Below, piece by piece: positions 26,846-35,709 of a stretch of 64,000 nucleotides of DNA. How positions within the stretch are numbered: position 1 is the first letter of the stretch; each line of letters starts with the position of its first letter. The stretch is taken from contig NZ_FMAF01000007.1 in assembly GCF_900094565.1 (NCBI RefSeq), positions 124,001 to 188,000 of the forward strand. The letters are read 5' to 3'. Position numbers and translations under genes: made by a program. The stretch is from Martinezella lusitana. Its GTDB lineage: Bacteria > Pseudomonadota > Alphaproteobacteria > Rhizobiales > Rhizobiaceae. A model generated the notes under the pieces. The model worked only from the letters and a program-made list of their open reading frames with translations. It was not told the origin of the DNA and made no database searches.

Positions 26846-28771
26846 TTGGACAACCCTCCCGAATTGATCTCTCGCCGTCGTCTTTTCTCCGACCCTGAGC
26901 GACGTGTGGTTCGCATCAGCCCCGACGGGACGCACGTTGCCTTCCAGGCGCCCTTGGACGGCATACTGAACATATGGATCGCACCGCTCGACGATGTGGG
27001 CAACGCCAGGCCGGTGACTGAAGTCAGGGACAGAAATATTGCGGCATGGCATCTGTGGACGCATGACAACCGCTATGTCGTCTATGCCCGCGACCAAGCA
27101 GGCGACGAGAACTGGCAGATCTGGAGGGTTGATGTCGAGACGGGAGAATCCAGATACCTAACGCCAAGCCCAGGAGTGACTGCCTACATCCAACAGAGGT
27201 CGCTGCATTTTCCGGCTGAGCTGCTTATTGCCCATAACGAGCGCGACAAGCGCTATGTCGATCTCTATCGCGTCGATATAGCCAGTGGTGACGCTGCTCC
27301 TGTGCACCTCAATGAAGAGTTCGGCGGCTTTTTCACCGACGATCAATTCCATGTTCGGTTCGCAAGTCGCCAGACCGAAAATGGTGCGACCGAATATCTT
27401 CAAAGGAATGGGAAAGGAGTGTGGGAACGGTTCACGCTGATCGACGTTGAGGACGCCCTCACCACCCGACCGATTGAATACAGCAGCGATGGCCGCGAGC
27501 TCTATTGGCTGGACAGCCGCGGGCGTAATACAGCGGCGGTTGTCGCTCAGGATCTGCGCGGCGGACAATCACGCGTCCTCGCTGAAGACCAGCAATCCGA
27601 TTATGTGTCCGTTGTGCTGGATCCAATCACTCGGCGCCCGCTGGCCGCCGCACGCCAGTTCGAGCGGATCGAGTGGCAGGCCCTCGATCCGGAATTCGAA
27701 GAGACTTTGGCGTTCCTCACGCAGGATTCTCGCGGGGACTTACTGTTTGCAGGCATGTCGCAGGACCGGAGACATATCCTCTACGCCTACCAGTACGACG
27801 ATGCGCCGCTTGAATATTTCCACTACGACCACGTCGCAAAGCACAAACGGCGGCTGTTCGGCTCGGTACCGGCTCTCGAAAACGCGCCGCTGGTTCCGAT
27901 GACGCCGTCGACCATCCGCTCGCGCGACGGGCTGGACTTGCATTGCTACCTTTCACTGCCGGATGGAGCGGAGGCCGGCGCAAAGCTGCCGATGGTGCTG
28001 CTGGTTCACGGTGGCCCCTGGGGCCGGGATGCCTGGGGCCTTTCTGCAAATCATCAATGGCTTGCCAATCGCGGCTACGCGGTTCTGAGCGTCAATTTCC
28101 GCGGTTCGACCGGATTCGGAAAGGCCTTCGTCAATGCCGCGAATCTCGAATGGGCCGGGAAAATGCATGACGACCTGATCGATGCGGTCGACTGGGCGAT
28201 CGCCGAAGGCATTGCCGATCCTTCCAGAATTGCGATCATGGGTGGGAGCTACGGCGGATATGCCGCGCTTGTCGGGCTGACGTTCACGCCGGAGAAATTC
28301 GCCTGCGCCATCGACCTCGTCGGAATATCCAGCCTGGTCACTTTCATCAACACGATCCCAGAATATTGGAAGCCCTGGAAATCGCTGTGGAAGACCCGGA
28401 TGGGAGATTTCGATACGCCCGAGGGCCTTCAGTTTCTAGAGGAACGCTCGCCACTCAACAGAGCGGACCGGATCGTGCGACCGCTCCTGATCGCTCAGGG
28501 AGCCAACGACGTTCGCGTCAAGGCATCGGAATCCGATCAGATCGTCGCCGCGATGCAGAAGCACGGCATTCCCGTTACTTACATTTCCTATCCCGACGAA
28601 GGTCACGGCCTCGGGCACGCGGAAAACCGCCGGTCCTTTGCCGCAGTCGCCGAGGCGTTTCTCGCTGCGCATCTGGGCGGTCGGTTCGAGCCCTTAGGTG
28701 ATGCCTTCGAGGGCTCGTCTCTCGAGTTCAAGGCGGGTCGGGGCCTCATACCTGGTTTGCAAGATCAATAA
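26846..28771 (+). CDS. S9-family prolyl oligopeptidase-like serine peptidase
   Basis: 641 residues starting at a TTG with AGGAG seven bases upstream. The N-terminal half has repeating WD/beta-propeller-like segments (RISPDGTHVAFQAP, IWRVDVETGESRYLTP). The C-terminal alpha/beta hydrolase has Ser468 in GGSYGG, Asp555 in GANDVRV and His587 in DEGHGL. This is the dipeptidyl/acylaminoacyl peptidase layout. No signal peptide is seen, so it is probably a cytoplasmic peptidase that trims short peptides. Confidence 0.88.
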   Translation: MDNPPELISRRRLFSDPERRVVRISPDGTHVAFQAPLDGILNIWIAPLDDVGNARPVTEVRDRNIAAWHLWTHDNRYVVYARDQAGDENWQIWRVDVETGESRYLTPSPGVTAYIQQRSLHFPAELLIAHNERDKRYVDLYRVDIASGDAAPVHLNEEFGGFFTDDQFHVRFASRQTENGATEYLQRNGKGVWERFTLIDVEDALTTRPIEYSSDGRELYWLDSRGRNTAAVVAQDLRGGQSRVLAEDQQSDYVSVVLDPITRRPLAAARQFERIEWQALDPEFEETLAFLTQDSRGDLLFAGMSQDRRHILYAYQYDDAPLEYFHYDHVAKHKRRLFGSVPALENAPLVPMTPSTIRSRDGLDLHCYLSLPDGAEAGAKLPMVLLVHGGPWGRDAWGLSANHQWLANRGYAVLSVNFRGSTGFGKAFVNAANLEWAGKMHDDLIDAVDWAIAEGIADPSRIAIMGGSYGGYAALVGLTFTPEKFACAIDLVGISSLVTFINTIPEYWKPWKSLWKTRMGDFDTPEGLQFLEERSPLNRADRIVRPLLIAQGANDVRVKASESDQIVAAMQKHGIPVTYISYPDEGHGLGHAENRRSFAAVAEAFLAAHLGGRFEPLGDAFEGSSLEFKAGRGLIPGLQDQ

Positions 28772-28951
28772 GACCGCCGCCATGATGCGCACGGCCATGC
28801 GTGAACCTCGACAAGGATCGGGAAGAGGCCTCTGGCGTCGCCGTGTCACGGCGGATAAGGAAGATGGCAATGGAGTCGAGCGCCTGGCCCTCATTGATAA
28901 TGAAGCGATGGCGACTGCGGCTTTCGACAACAGAGAGAGACCGAATATATC

Positions 28952-29347
28952 ATGAGCAAGAACAAGCTGATCCGTTTCGATATCGCCGATAGTCAGGCCG
29001 GCGGCCAGCGGCGTCCTTTCGCCAAGGCCGTGCGTGCCGGGGATTTCGTCTATGTTTCGGGTCAGGTTCCGACCGTCAACGGCGAGGTCGTGGTCGGCAA
29101 TATCGTCGCGCAGACCGAGCAGGTCATCGCCAATATCAAGGAAGTTCTTGCCCTGGCCGATTGCACCCTCGAGCATGTGGTGAAGGTCAATGCCTGGCTG
29201 GACGACGCACGCGATTTTTCCAGTTTCAATGCGGTCTTCCAGAAGCATTTCATCGATCATCCGCCGGCGCGCTCGACGGTTCAGTCGCCGATGATGGTCG
29301 ATGTAAAGGTCGAGATGGACGTCATCGCCTACAAGCCGCTCGACTGA
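28952..29347 (+). CDS. RidA-family (YjgF/YER057c) protein
   Basis: 131 residues with the family pattern: PFAKAVRAGDFVYVSGQVP, a middle ANIKEVLALADCTLEHVVKV, and the ligand Arg in PARSTVQ. RidA proteins hydrolyse reactive enamine/imine intermediates; paralogues often serve a specific catabolic pathway. It follows the S9 peptidase gene on the same strand, 180 bp away, and has no tight partner here. Confidence 0.88.
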   Translation: MSKNKLIRFDIADSQAGGQRRPFAKAVRAGDFVYVSGQVPTVNGEVVVGNIVAQTEQVIANIKEVLALADCTLEHVVKVNAWLDDARDFSSFNAVFQKHFIDHPPARSTVQSPMMVDVKVEMDVIAYKPLD

Positions 29348-29870
29348 ACTGACGCTCCTTGATTATTTAGAAGCTCCGTTTTGAGGTGTCGCTTCCAAAG
29401 CGGAGCTGTCTTGCAGCGAAGGGATTGCGGTGCGCGCCTGCGGCGCCGCGATCCGTATTTTAGAGCGGTTACGCGTTTCACGGAATCGCCTGACCGCTCT
29501 ATGCTATTGTTTTTACGCAATTCCGGACGGAAAACCGCTACGCACTTTTCCTGGAATTGCTCTAGCCACTCGTCCCGGCGGCGCTGCGGCCATTTCTCTG
29601 CGGACAACATCTGTTCCCGGGCGTTTCCCTGTTGAACAAGAGTCCAAACCGGCCAGCGCCCCGTTATCGGCATATGACCGGAGTGAGCCGGACAGCCCGC
29701 CAGTCTCTCCATAATTTCGATTGTGACAGATCGCCGCTCAGTCAGCAGCGGCTGCGCGTGATTGCTCACGCCAATGCTTGTTGATTTCCAATCAGCGGAT
29801 TGACGTGTGCGCAAACTCAAGATTAAATCAATTTGATTGACTACTCGAAATAAACGAGAGGGAACTAAAA
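29348..29870. other. 523-bp intergenic region before the chitooligosaccharide operon
   Basis: It holds the repeat element at 29461-29564, then about 300 bp with no convincing gene. Near the downstream gene the palindrome AATCAA-T-TTGATT (about 29826-29838) is a candidate operator for the ROK regulator of this locus. GAGAGGG before 29871 is the ribosome site. Confidence 0.5.
29461..29564 (-). repeat. Rhizobial intergenic palindromic repeat element
   Basis: The element is bounded by TAGAGC (29461-29466) and GCTCTA (29559-29564). It contains a hairpin, TAGAGCGG (29461-29468) with CCGCTCTA (29494-29501). Read on the minus strand it starts CTAGAGCAATTCCAGGAAAA and includes GGAATTGCGTAAAAAC. I recognise this as a very common intergenic repeat of Rhizobium/Mesorhizobium genomes. 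No second copy was noticed in this window. Confidence 0.7.
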
Positions 29871-31565
29871 ATGGGAATGAAGAAAAGCAGATTGCGTAAT
29901 CTTTTGCACCGGGCTCCATGGCTTGCGACGGCGGCATTGGGCGCCACGCTGGCATTCGGTTCGGGTGTCGCCTCGGCCGCCGAATCAGTGCTGACGATGC
30001 ACATTGAGGAGCAGACCAGCTGGGTCAGTAACTTCAATCCCTTCGATCTGGCCGGTCGCCGCCAGAGCACGATGGATTTCATCTATGAGCCGCTGGTCAT
30101 CTTCAACGCCAATGACGGCGGCAAGCCGGTCTGGCGTCTGGCGACGAGCTACAAGTTCTCCGATGATCTGATGTCGATCACCTATGAGCTGCGTCCCGGC
30201 GTGAAGTGGTCGGATGGCCAGCCGCTGACCTCGGCCGACGTGAAATACACGATCGACCTGATGCTGAAGAACCCGGCTGTCGACACCGTCGGCGTTGGCC
30301 AGACTGTCGCTTCCGTCGAGACGCCTTCGCCGACCCAGGTAAAGATCAACCTCAAGGCCGTGAATTCGGAATTCCCCGAATCCCTGGCCGACCTTGCCGT
30401 CGTGCCGGAGCATATCTGGAAGAACATTGCCGATCCGGTCGCCTACAAGAATGAGAAGCCCATCGGGTCCGGGCCGATGACGGAGGTTCGCCGCTTTACT
30501 CCGCAGGTCTATGAGCAGTGCCGCAATCCGAATTATTGGGATGCGGCGTCGCTGCATGTCGATTGCCTGCGCCTGCCGCAGATCTCGGGCAACGACCAGA
30601 TGTTGGCGCTGCTGCCGGAAGGCACGGTCGACTGGATCGGTTCTTTCCTGCCGCAGATAGACAAGACCTTCGTGGCACTTGATCCGCAGCATAACGGTTA
30701 CTGGCAGCCGCCGGCGGAAACCGTCGCCTTCCAGATGAACTTCAAGTCCACGAATGTCGGCAATCTGGAGGCCTTCAAGGACCTGAACTTCCGTCACGCT
30801 TTCAGCCTGGCGATGGACCGCACGTCGATGGTCGATATTGCCGGCTTCGGCTATCCGGTCGTCAACCTGCATGCGAGCGGTCTGCCACCGCGTTTCGAAT
30901 CCTGGCGCAACAAGGCTGCCGAAGGCGACAAGGATGCCTTCATGGGCTTCGACACCGACAAGGCGAACAAGATTCTCGATGACGCCGGTTACAAGAAGGG
31001 CGCCGACGGCTTCCGCACCACGCCAAGCGGCAAGCCGATCGCTTTCCCTGTCATCGTGCCGAATGGCTGGACGGATTGGATCGACGCCGTGCAGATCGCC
31101 GTTGAAGGGCTGCGGGCCATCGGCATCAATGCCTCGGTCGCCACGCCTGAATACGAGCAGTGGCGCAAGCAGCTTCTCGACGGCAGCTTCGATGTCGTCA
31201 TGAACTCGCGCGCCGACAGCGCCACACCGTTCCAGGGCTATTACCAGAGCCTGTCGACGGACTATGCCGGTAAGCTCACCGTCGCCGCACCGCGCTACTC
31301 CAACCCGAAGCTCGACGCGCTCTTCGATCAGTATCGGAAGTCGTCCTCCGATGACGATCACAAGAAGATCTTCAACGATATCCAGGTTCTGATCGCCGAT
31401 GACTTCCCGGTCGTGCCGGTCTTCAACGGACCGACCTGGTACCAGTATTCCAGCAAGCGGTTTACGGGCTGGGTCACCGACAAGGATCCGGTCATGAACC
31501 CGGAAAATCACGACAACAACCGCATGCGCCTCATGCATCTCTTGCGTCTGAAGCCGGTCCAATAA
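29871..31565 (+). CDS. Chitooligosaccharide-type periplasmic binding protein (SBP family 5)
   Basis: 564 residues with a signal peptide (basic MGMKKSRLRN, hydrophobic core, cleavage near ASAAES). The protein is of peptide-binding family 5, but its segments FIYEPLVIFN, DDLMSITYELRPGVKWSDG, CRNPNYWDAASLHVDCLRLP, GWTDWIDAVQIAVE and RFTGW closely follow the Vibrio chitin-oligosaccharide binding protein as I remember it. It is the first gene of a transporter operon that ends in a beta-N-acetylhexosaminidase. It most likely binds chitobiose or longer GlcNAc oligomers in the periplasm. Confidence 0.85.
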   Translation: MGMKKSRLRNLLHRAPWLATAALGATLAFGSGVASAAESVLTMHIEEQTSWVSNFNPFDLAGRRQSTMDFIYEPLVIFNANDGGKPVWRLATSYKFSDDLMSITYELRPGVKWSDGQPLTSADVKYTIDLMLKNPAVDTVGVGQTVASVETPSPTQVKINLKAVNSEFPESLADLAVVPEHIWKNIADPVAYKNEKPIGSGPMTEVRRFTPQVYEQCRNPNYWDAASLHVDCLRLPQISGNDQMLALLPEGTVDWIGSFLPQIDKTFVALDPQHNGYWQPPAETVAFQMNFKSTNVGNLEAFKDLNFRHAFSLAMDRTSMVDIAGFGYPVVNLHASGLPPRFESWRNKAAEGDKDAFMGFDTDKANKILDDAGYKKGADGFRTTPSGKPIAFPVIVPNGWTDWIDAVQIAVEGLRAIGINASVATPEYEQWRKQLLDGSFDVVMNSRADSATPFQGYYQSLSTDYAGKLTVAAPRYSNPKLDALFDQYRKSSSDDDHKKIFNDIQVLIADDFPVVPVFNGPTWYQYSSKRFTGWVTDKDPVMNPENHDNNRMRLMHLLRLKPVQ

Positions 31566-31587
31566 GACCTAAGCAAGGGAAGCGGAC

Positions 31588-32568
31588 ATGCGTATTTCCA
31601 GCCGACGCCTGGGCGTCTATGCGGTGGCTTTGGCCTTCGCGATCGTCGTGAACTTCATTCTTCCCCGGCTCATGCCGGGGAGTCCCGTCGACGCCATGGT
31701 GGCCCAGCTCGGGCCGCGGGCAACGCCCGCCGCCGTCGAGGCAATCAAGGCGCGCTTCGGCGAGATCGATCAGCCGATCATGATGCAGTTCGTCGATTAT
31801 CTCAAAGGCCTCGCGACGCTCGATCTTGGCGTTTCGGTCAAATACTATCCGCAGACCGTGGTGCAGGTGTTGAGCCGTGCCACGCTCTGGACGATCTTCC
31901 TGGTGGTGACGGCGATCATCTTTTCGCTGTGCGTCGGCGTCGTGCTCGGGGCGATCTCGGCCTGGCGCCGCGGCGGGCGGTTCGACACTGTCGTATCGCC
32001 TCTCGCCGTGATCATGTTCTCGATACCGCCCGTGATCATCGCCCTGACGATCCTCTTCGTCTTTGCGGTATCGCTGCGCTGGTTCCCCGTGGGGTACGCC
32101 TATGATCCCAATCTCGATCCGGGCTTCAACTTCACATTCGCCGGCAGCGTCTTCATGCATGCCATCCTGCCGGTCCTGACGCTCTCGCCATTCCTCATCG
32201 GCGAATTCCAGACGACCATGCGCTCCTCCATGATCGTTATACTGGGGGAGGACTATGTGACCATGGGGCGGGCGAAAGGGCTCAGCAATCTCGCAGTCAT
32301 GTTCAGCTATGGCGCCCGCAACGCCCTTCTGCCCGTATTGACCAACCTGGCGCTGATGCTCGGTGCGGTCTTTGGCGGCTCGATCGTCACGGAGATCGTT
32401 TTCAATTATCCGGGCCTTGGCCTGACGCTGTTCACCGCCAGCGTGGCCCGCGATTATCCCGTCATTCAGGGCCAGTTGCTTCTGATGACAATGGCGACCC
32501 TCGCAGCGAACTTCCTGGTCGACATCATCTACGGCCTGGTCGATCCGAGATTGAGGGAGGGGACGTAA
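31588..32568 (+). CDS. ABC transporter permease, DppB type
   Basis: 326 residues with six or so transmembrane helices. The N-terminal RRLGVYAVALAFAIVVNFIL is followed by LPRLMPGSPVDAM, the usual DppB/OppB opening. The EAA-type loop is MGRAKGLSNLAVMFSYGARNALLPVL. It starts 22 bases after the binding-protein gene, and its stop overlaps the next permease start by one base. It forms the membrane channel for the presumed chitooligosaccharides. Confidence 0.9.
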   Translation: MRISSRRLGVYAVALAFAIVVNFILPRLMPGSPVDAMVAQLGPRATPAAVEAIKARFGEIDQPIMMQFVDYLKGLATLDLGVSVKYYPQTVVQVLSRATLWTIFLVVTAIIFSLCVGVVLGAISAWRRGGRFDTVVSPLAVIMFSIPPVIIALTILFVFAVSLRWFPVGYAYDPNLDPGFNFTFAGSVFMHAILPVLTLSPFLIGEFQTTMRSSMIVILGEDYVTMGRAKGLSNLAVMFSYGARNALLPVLTNLALMLGAVFGGSIVTEIVFNYPGLGLTLFTASVARDYPVIQGQLLLMTMATLAANFLVDIIYGLVDPRLREGT

Positions 32569-33470
32569 TGGGCTTCGCGTTGAAATCAATCTTCAGCCAG
32601 AAGAAGGCCCTCTTTGGCTTCGTCATCATTGCCGTCTTGTGCCTGATGGCCATTTTTGCGCCGGTCATCGCGCCGGGCGAGCCTGGTGCACGCGTCGGCC
32701 GTTCGCATCAGGCGCCATCGGTCGAGCATGTCTTCGGCACCACCAAGATGGGTCGCGACGTCTACCGGCAGTTCGTCTGGGGTGCCAGGAGCTCGCTTTC
32801 GGTGGGCTTTGCGACCGGCATCGCCATTACCGTGATCGGGACTGCCATCGGGCTTATCGCCGGCTACGCCGGCGGCAAGACGGACGCGGTGCTCGATCTC
32901 GCGACCAACGCCGTGCTCGTCATACCCAATATGCCGTTGCTCATCCTGCTTGCCTCCTTTGCAGGCACGGTCGGGCCGATGACGATCATGACGATCATCG
33001 CCTTGACCTCATGGCCCTGGGGTGCGCGGATGACGAGGTCGCAGACGATGGCGCTGCGCAATCGCGATTTCGTCACTGCCGCCAAGATGATCGGCGAGCC
33101 GGCCTGGCGCATTATCTTCGTTGAAATCCTGCCCAATCTGACGCCGCTGATCGGCATCAACCTCGTCGGCAGCATCATCTATGCCATCGTTGCGCAGACG
33201 ACGCTCGAATATCTCGGCTTCGGCGATCCGCTGAAGGTCACGTGGGGCACTATGCTCTACAATGCCCAGAATGCCTCGGCGATCATGGTTGGCGCATGGT
33301 GGGATATCGCCGTTCCCGCCGCCGGTATTGCGCTCACGGGCCTCGGCTTAGCGCTGATCAACTTCACCTTCGACGAAATCGCCAATCCGCAATTGCGCTC
33401 AGGCCCGGCATTGACCCGGTGGTTCCGCCTGACCCGAGCCCGCAACCGCATGATGAGGGCTGGCCAATGA
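32568..33470 (+). CDS. ABC transporter permease, DppC type
   Basis: 300 residues, the second membrane subunit. It has the OppC-like N-terminal helix (LFGFVIIAVLCLMAIFAPVI), GTTKMGRDVYRQFVWGARSSL, and the EAA loop TAAKMIGEPAWRIIFVEILPNL. The C-terminus is basic. It overlaps both neighbours by one to four bases, so the five transporter genes form one translationally coupled unit. Confidence 0.9.
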   Translation: MGFALKSIFSQKKALFGFVIIAVLCLMAIFAPVIAPGEPGARVGRSHQAPSVEHVFGTTKMGRDVYRQFVWGARSSLSVGFATGIAITVIGTAIGLIAGYAGGKTDAVLDLATNAVLVIPNMPLLILLASFAGTVGPMTIMTIIALTSWPWGARMTRSQTMALRNRDFVTAAKMIGEPAWRIIFVEILPNLTPLIGINLVGSIIYAIVAQTTLEYLGFGDPLKVTWGTMLYNAQNASAIMVGAWWDIAVPAAGIALTGLGLALINFTFDEIANPQLRSGPALTRWFRLTRARNRMMRAGQ

Positions 33471-34282
33471 GCGACAATCTGCTGGAAATTGAAAACCTCA
33501 ATATCGACTATCTGGTCGACAAGGGTGACTTCCGGGCGGTGAAGAATGTTTCCTTCAACATCGGCCGCGGCGAGATTTTCGGTCTCGCAGGCGAATCCGG
33601 TTGCGGCAAGAGCACCATCGCCTATGCCATAACCAGGCTTTCCAAGGCGCCGGCCTGGGTCAGCGGTGGAAGTATCCGCCTGGATGGGCAGGATCTGCTG
33701 CGGATGCCGGAGATCGACCTGCAGAAGATCCGCTGGAAGCGGATCGGCATGGTCTTCCAGAGCGCCATGAACTCGCTCAACCCGCTGATGCGGGTAGAAG
33801 CACAGTTTCATGATGTCCTGCACCGCCATACTGGCTGCTCCCGTCAGGAATCCCGCGCCCGCGCCGAGGAAATGTTCAAGCTGGTCGGCATTCCCGCGCA
33901 TCGCGTCGGCGATTATCCACATCAGTTTTCCGGAGGCATGCGCCAGCGCATCGTCATCGCCATATGCCTGGCGCTCAGACCCGAACTCATCATCATGGAC
34001 GAGCCGACGACCGCACTCGATGTCGTCGTTCAGCGCGAAATTCTCGAGCAGGTCCTCGACCTCCAGCAGACCTATGGTTTCTCGGTGCTGTTCATCACCC
34101 ACGATCTGCATCTGATGGCCCAGCTTTGCGGGCGCATCGGCGTCATGCTGAAGGGTGAGCTCGTCGAGGTCGGTGACGTCACGCAGGTCAGCCAGGCGCC
34201 CGCTCATGACTACACGCGCAAGCTCTGGAACGCCATTCCGCAGCTTCCAGGCAACGTCCACCTTTCGGGAGCTTTGGTATGA
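33467..34282 (+). CDS. ABC transporter ATPase, DppD type (short)
   Basis: 271 residues. Walker [10 protein letters not shown], signature FSGGMRQRI and Walker [13 protein letters not shown] are intact. ATG 33467 overlaps the permease stop (ATGA); a longer frame from 33242 is antisense to nothing but runs inside the permease gene and is rejected. It is about 50 residues shorter than typical DppD/OppD and lacks most of the C-terminal oligopeptide-type extension, ending at [12 protein letters not shown]. Confidence 0.88.
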   Translation: MSDNLLEIENLNIDYLVDKGDFRAVKNVSFNIGRGEIFGLAGESGCGKSTIAYAITRLSKAPAWVSGGSIRLDGQDLLRMPEIDLQKIRWKRIGMVFQSAMNSLNPLMRVEAQFHDVLHRHTGCSRQESRARAEEMFKLVGIPAHRVGDYPHQFSGGMRQRIVIAICLALRPELIIMDEPTTALDVVVQREILEQVLDLQQTYGFSVLFITHDLHLMAQLCGRIGVMLKGELVEVGDVTQVSQAPAHDYTRKLWNAIPQLPGNVHLSGALV

Positions 34283-35205
34283 AACCGCAGACACAGGCAT
34301 CGATTGCCGAACCCGTCATCCAGCTCGAGAACATTCAGCGCGATTTCGGTCCCGTGCAGGCGCTCAAGAGCGTATCCTTCTCGTTGTTTGCGGGGCGTGC
34401 ATTGGCTCTGGTCGGTGAATCCGGTTGCGGCAAGACTACCTGCGCCCGGATCATCGCGCGGCTCGACAGGCCGACCGGCGGCAAGCTTTTCTTTCGGGGA
34501 CAGGATCGCACCGCGCGCGGCTCCGGCAACGACGAGCGGCCGTACCGCAAGGATGTCCAGATGGTCTTCCAGGACCCGTTCTCCTCGCTCAACCCGGCCT
34601 TTACCGTCAATCATCATCTGTCGCGGCCGCTGCAACTGCACGGGCAGGACAAGCCGAAAGCCGGGCGCGGCGAAGACATAATGCGGCTTCTGGAAAGTGT
34701 CGGCCTCGATCCGGCGCTGACGCGACAGAAGTTTCCGCATGAGCTATCGGGTGGTCAGCGCCAGCGCGTCAATATCGCCCGCGCGCTGGCTGTTTCGCCG
34801 AGCATTCTGGTGGCCGATGAGCCGACTTCGATGCTTGACGTCTCGATCCGCAAGGACATCCTGGAACTGCTGGCGCGTGTGAAGCGGGAGAACGACCTCG
34901 CCATGCTCTACATTACCCACGACATCGCCACGGCTGCCCATGTCGCCGAGGAGATCGTCGTGATGTTTGCCGGTCAGATGGTGGAATGGGGCGACACCGC
35001 TACGGTGCTCGCCGCTCCGAAGCATCCCTATACGCAGCTGCTGCTATCCGCGGTTCCGGACGGCGGCCGCCGGTTCGTGACCGGCGGCAGCGCCCGCTTC
35101 CTCGAGCAAGCGGAGAAAGTCCGCGCGCTCAGCCGGCCGATCTCGACCGTGGTCGAGCAGGTCGGCACCAATCATTTCATGCGTGCGCTAGCCACATCGA
35201 ACTAG
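34279..35205 (+). CDS. ABC transporter ATPase, DppF type
   Basis: 308 residues. Walker [10 protein letters not shown], signature LSGGQRQRV and Walker B ILVADEPTSMLDV are visible, together with the DppF-like MVFQDPFSSLNP. A C-terminal segment, HPYTQLLLSAVPDGG, is the oligopeptide-ATPase element that its DppD partner largely lacks. It overlaps the DppD gene by four bases. The two ATPases are expected to form a heterodimer under the permeases. Confidence 0.9.
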   Translation: MKPQTQASIAEPVIQLENIQRDFGPVQALKSVSFSLFAGRALALVGESGCGKTTCARIIARLDRPTGGKLFFRGQDRTARGSGNDERPYRKDVQMVFQDPFSSLNPAFTVNHHLSRPLQLHGQDKPKAGRGEDIMRLLESVGLDPALTRQKFPHELSGGQRQRVNIARALAVSPSILVADEPTSMLDVSIRKDILELLARVKRENDLAMLYITHDIATAAHVAEEIVVMFAGQMVEWGDTATVLAAPKHPYTQLLLSAVPDGGRRFVTGGSARFLEQAEKVRALSRPISTVVEQVGTNHFMRALATSN

Positions 35206-35217
35206 GGGGATTTCACC

Positions 35218-35688
35218 TTGGATTATCTGGTCAATCTATCGACCTTGCCGCCGGATACGCAGTCACCCGAGCGGATGACGCAAGCCGGCATCACCATCCG
35301 GCGTGCCCTGCCGCCGGAGCTGCGGCTGATCACCGGCTGGGTCGGTGACCATTTCAGCCAAGGTTGGGCGAGCGAGACGACCGTGGCGATGACGCGTCAG
35401 CCGCCGACCTGCTTCATTGCCACGCGCAATCAGGAGCTTGTCGGCTTTGCCTGCCACGAGGCGACGGCGCGCGGTTTCTTCGGCCCGACCGGCGTTGCGG
35501 AGGAGATGCGGGGTCTCGGCATCGGCCGGGCGCTGCTGTTTGCCTCCCTCACCGACATGAAGGCCATGGGTTATGCCTATGCTGTCATCGGCGATGTCGG
35601 TCCATCGGAGTTCTACGAGAAAGCGGTCGGCGCGATGCCGATCCCCAACTCCGCGCCCGGCATTTATGCCGGCATGCTCAAGCTTTGA
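35218..35688 (+). CDS. GNAT-family acetyltransferase in the chitooligosaccharide operon
   Basis: 156 residues starting at TTG 35218, with AGGGGGA upstream and 12 bases after the DppF gene. The acetyl-CoA site region is TGVAEEMRGLGIGRALLFASL, the R/Q-x-x-G-x-G/A motif in the form RGLGIG. VGFACHEAT and GPSEFYEKAVGA fit the fold. Placed between the importer ATPase and the hexosaminidase, it may act on an amino sugar such as glucosamine. This substrate is inference from context. Confidence 0.75.
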   Translation: MDYLVNLSTLPPDTQSPERMTQAGITIRRALPPELRLITGWVGDHFSQGWASETTVAMTRQPPTCFIATRNQELVGFACHEATARGFFGPTGVAEEMRGLGIGRALLFASLTDMKAMGYAYAVIGDVGPSEFYEKAVGAMPIPNSAPGIYAGMLKL

Positions 35689-35709
35689 ACGATTTTAGAT
35701 AAAGAGAGA

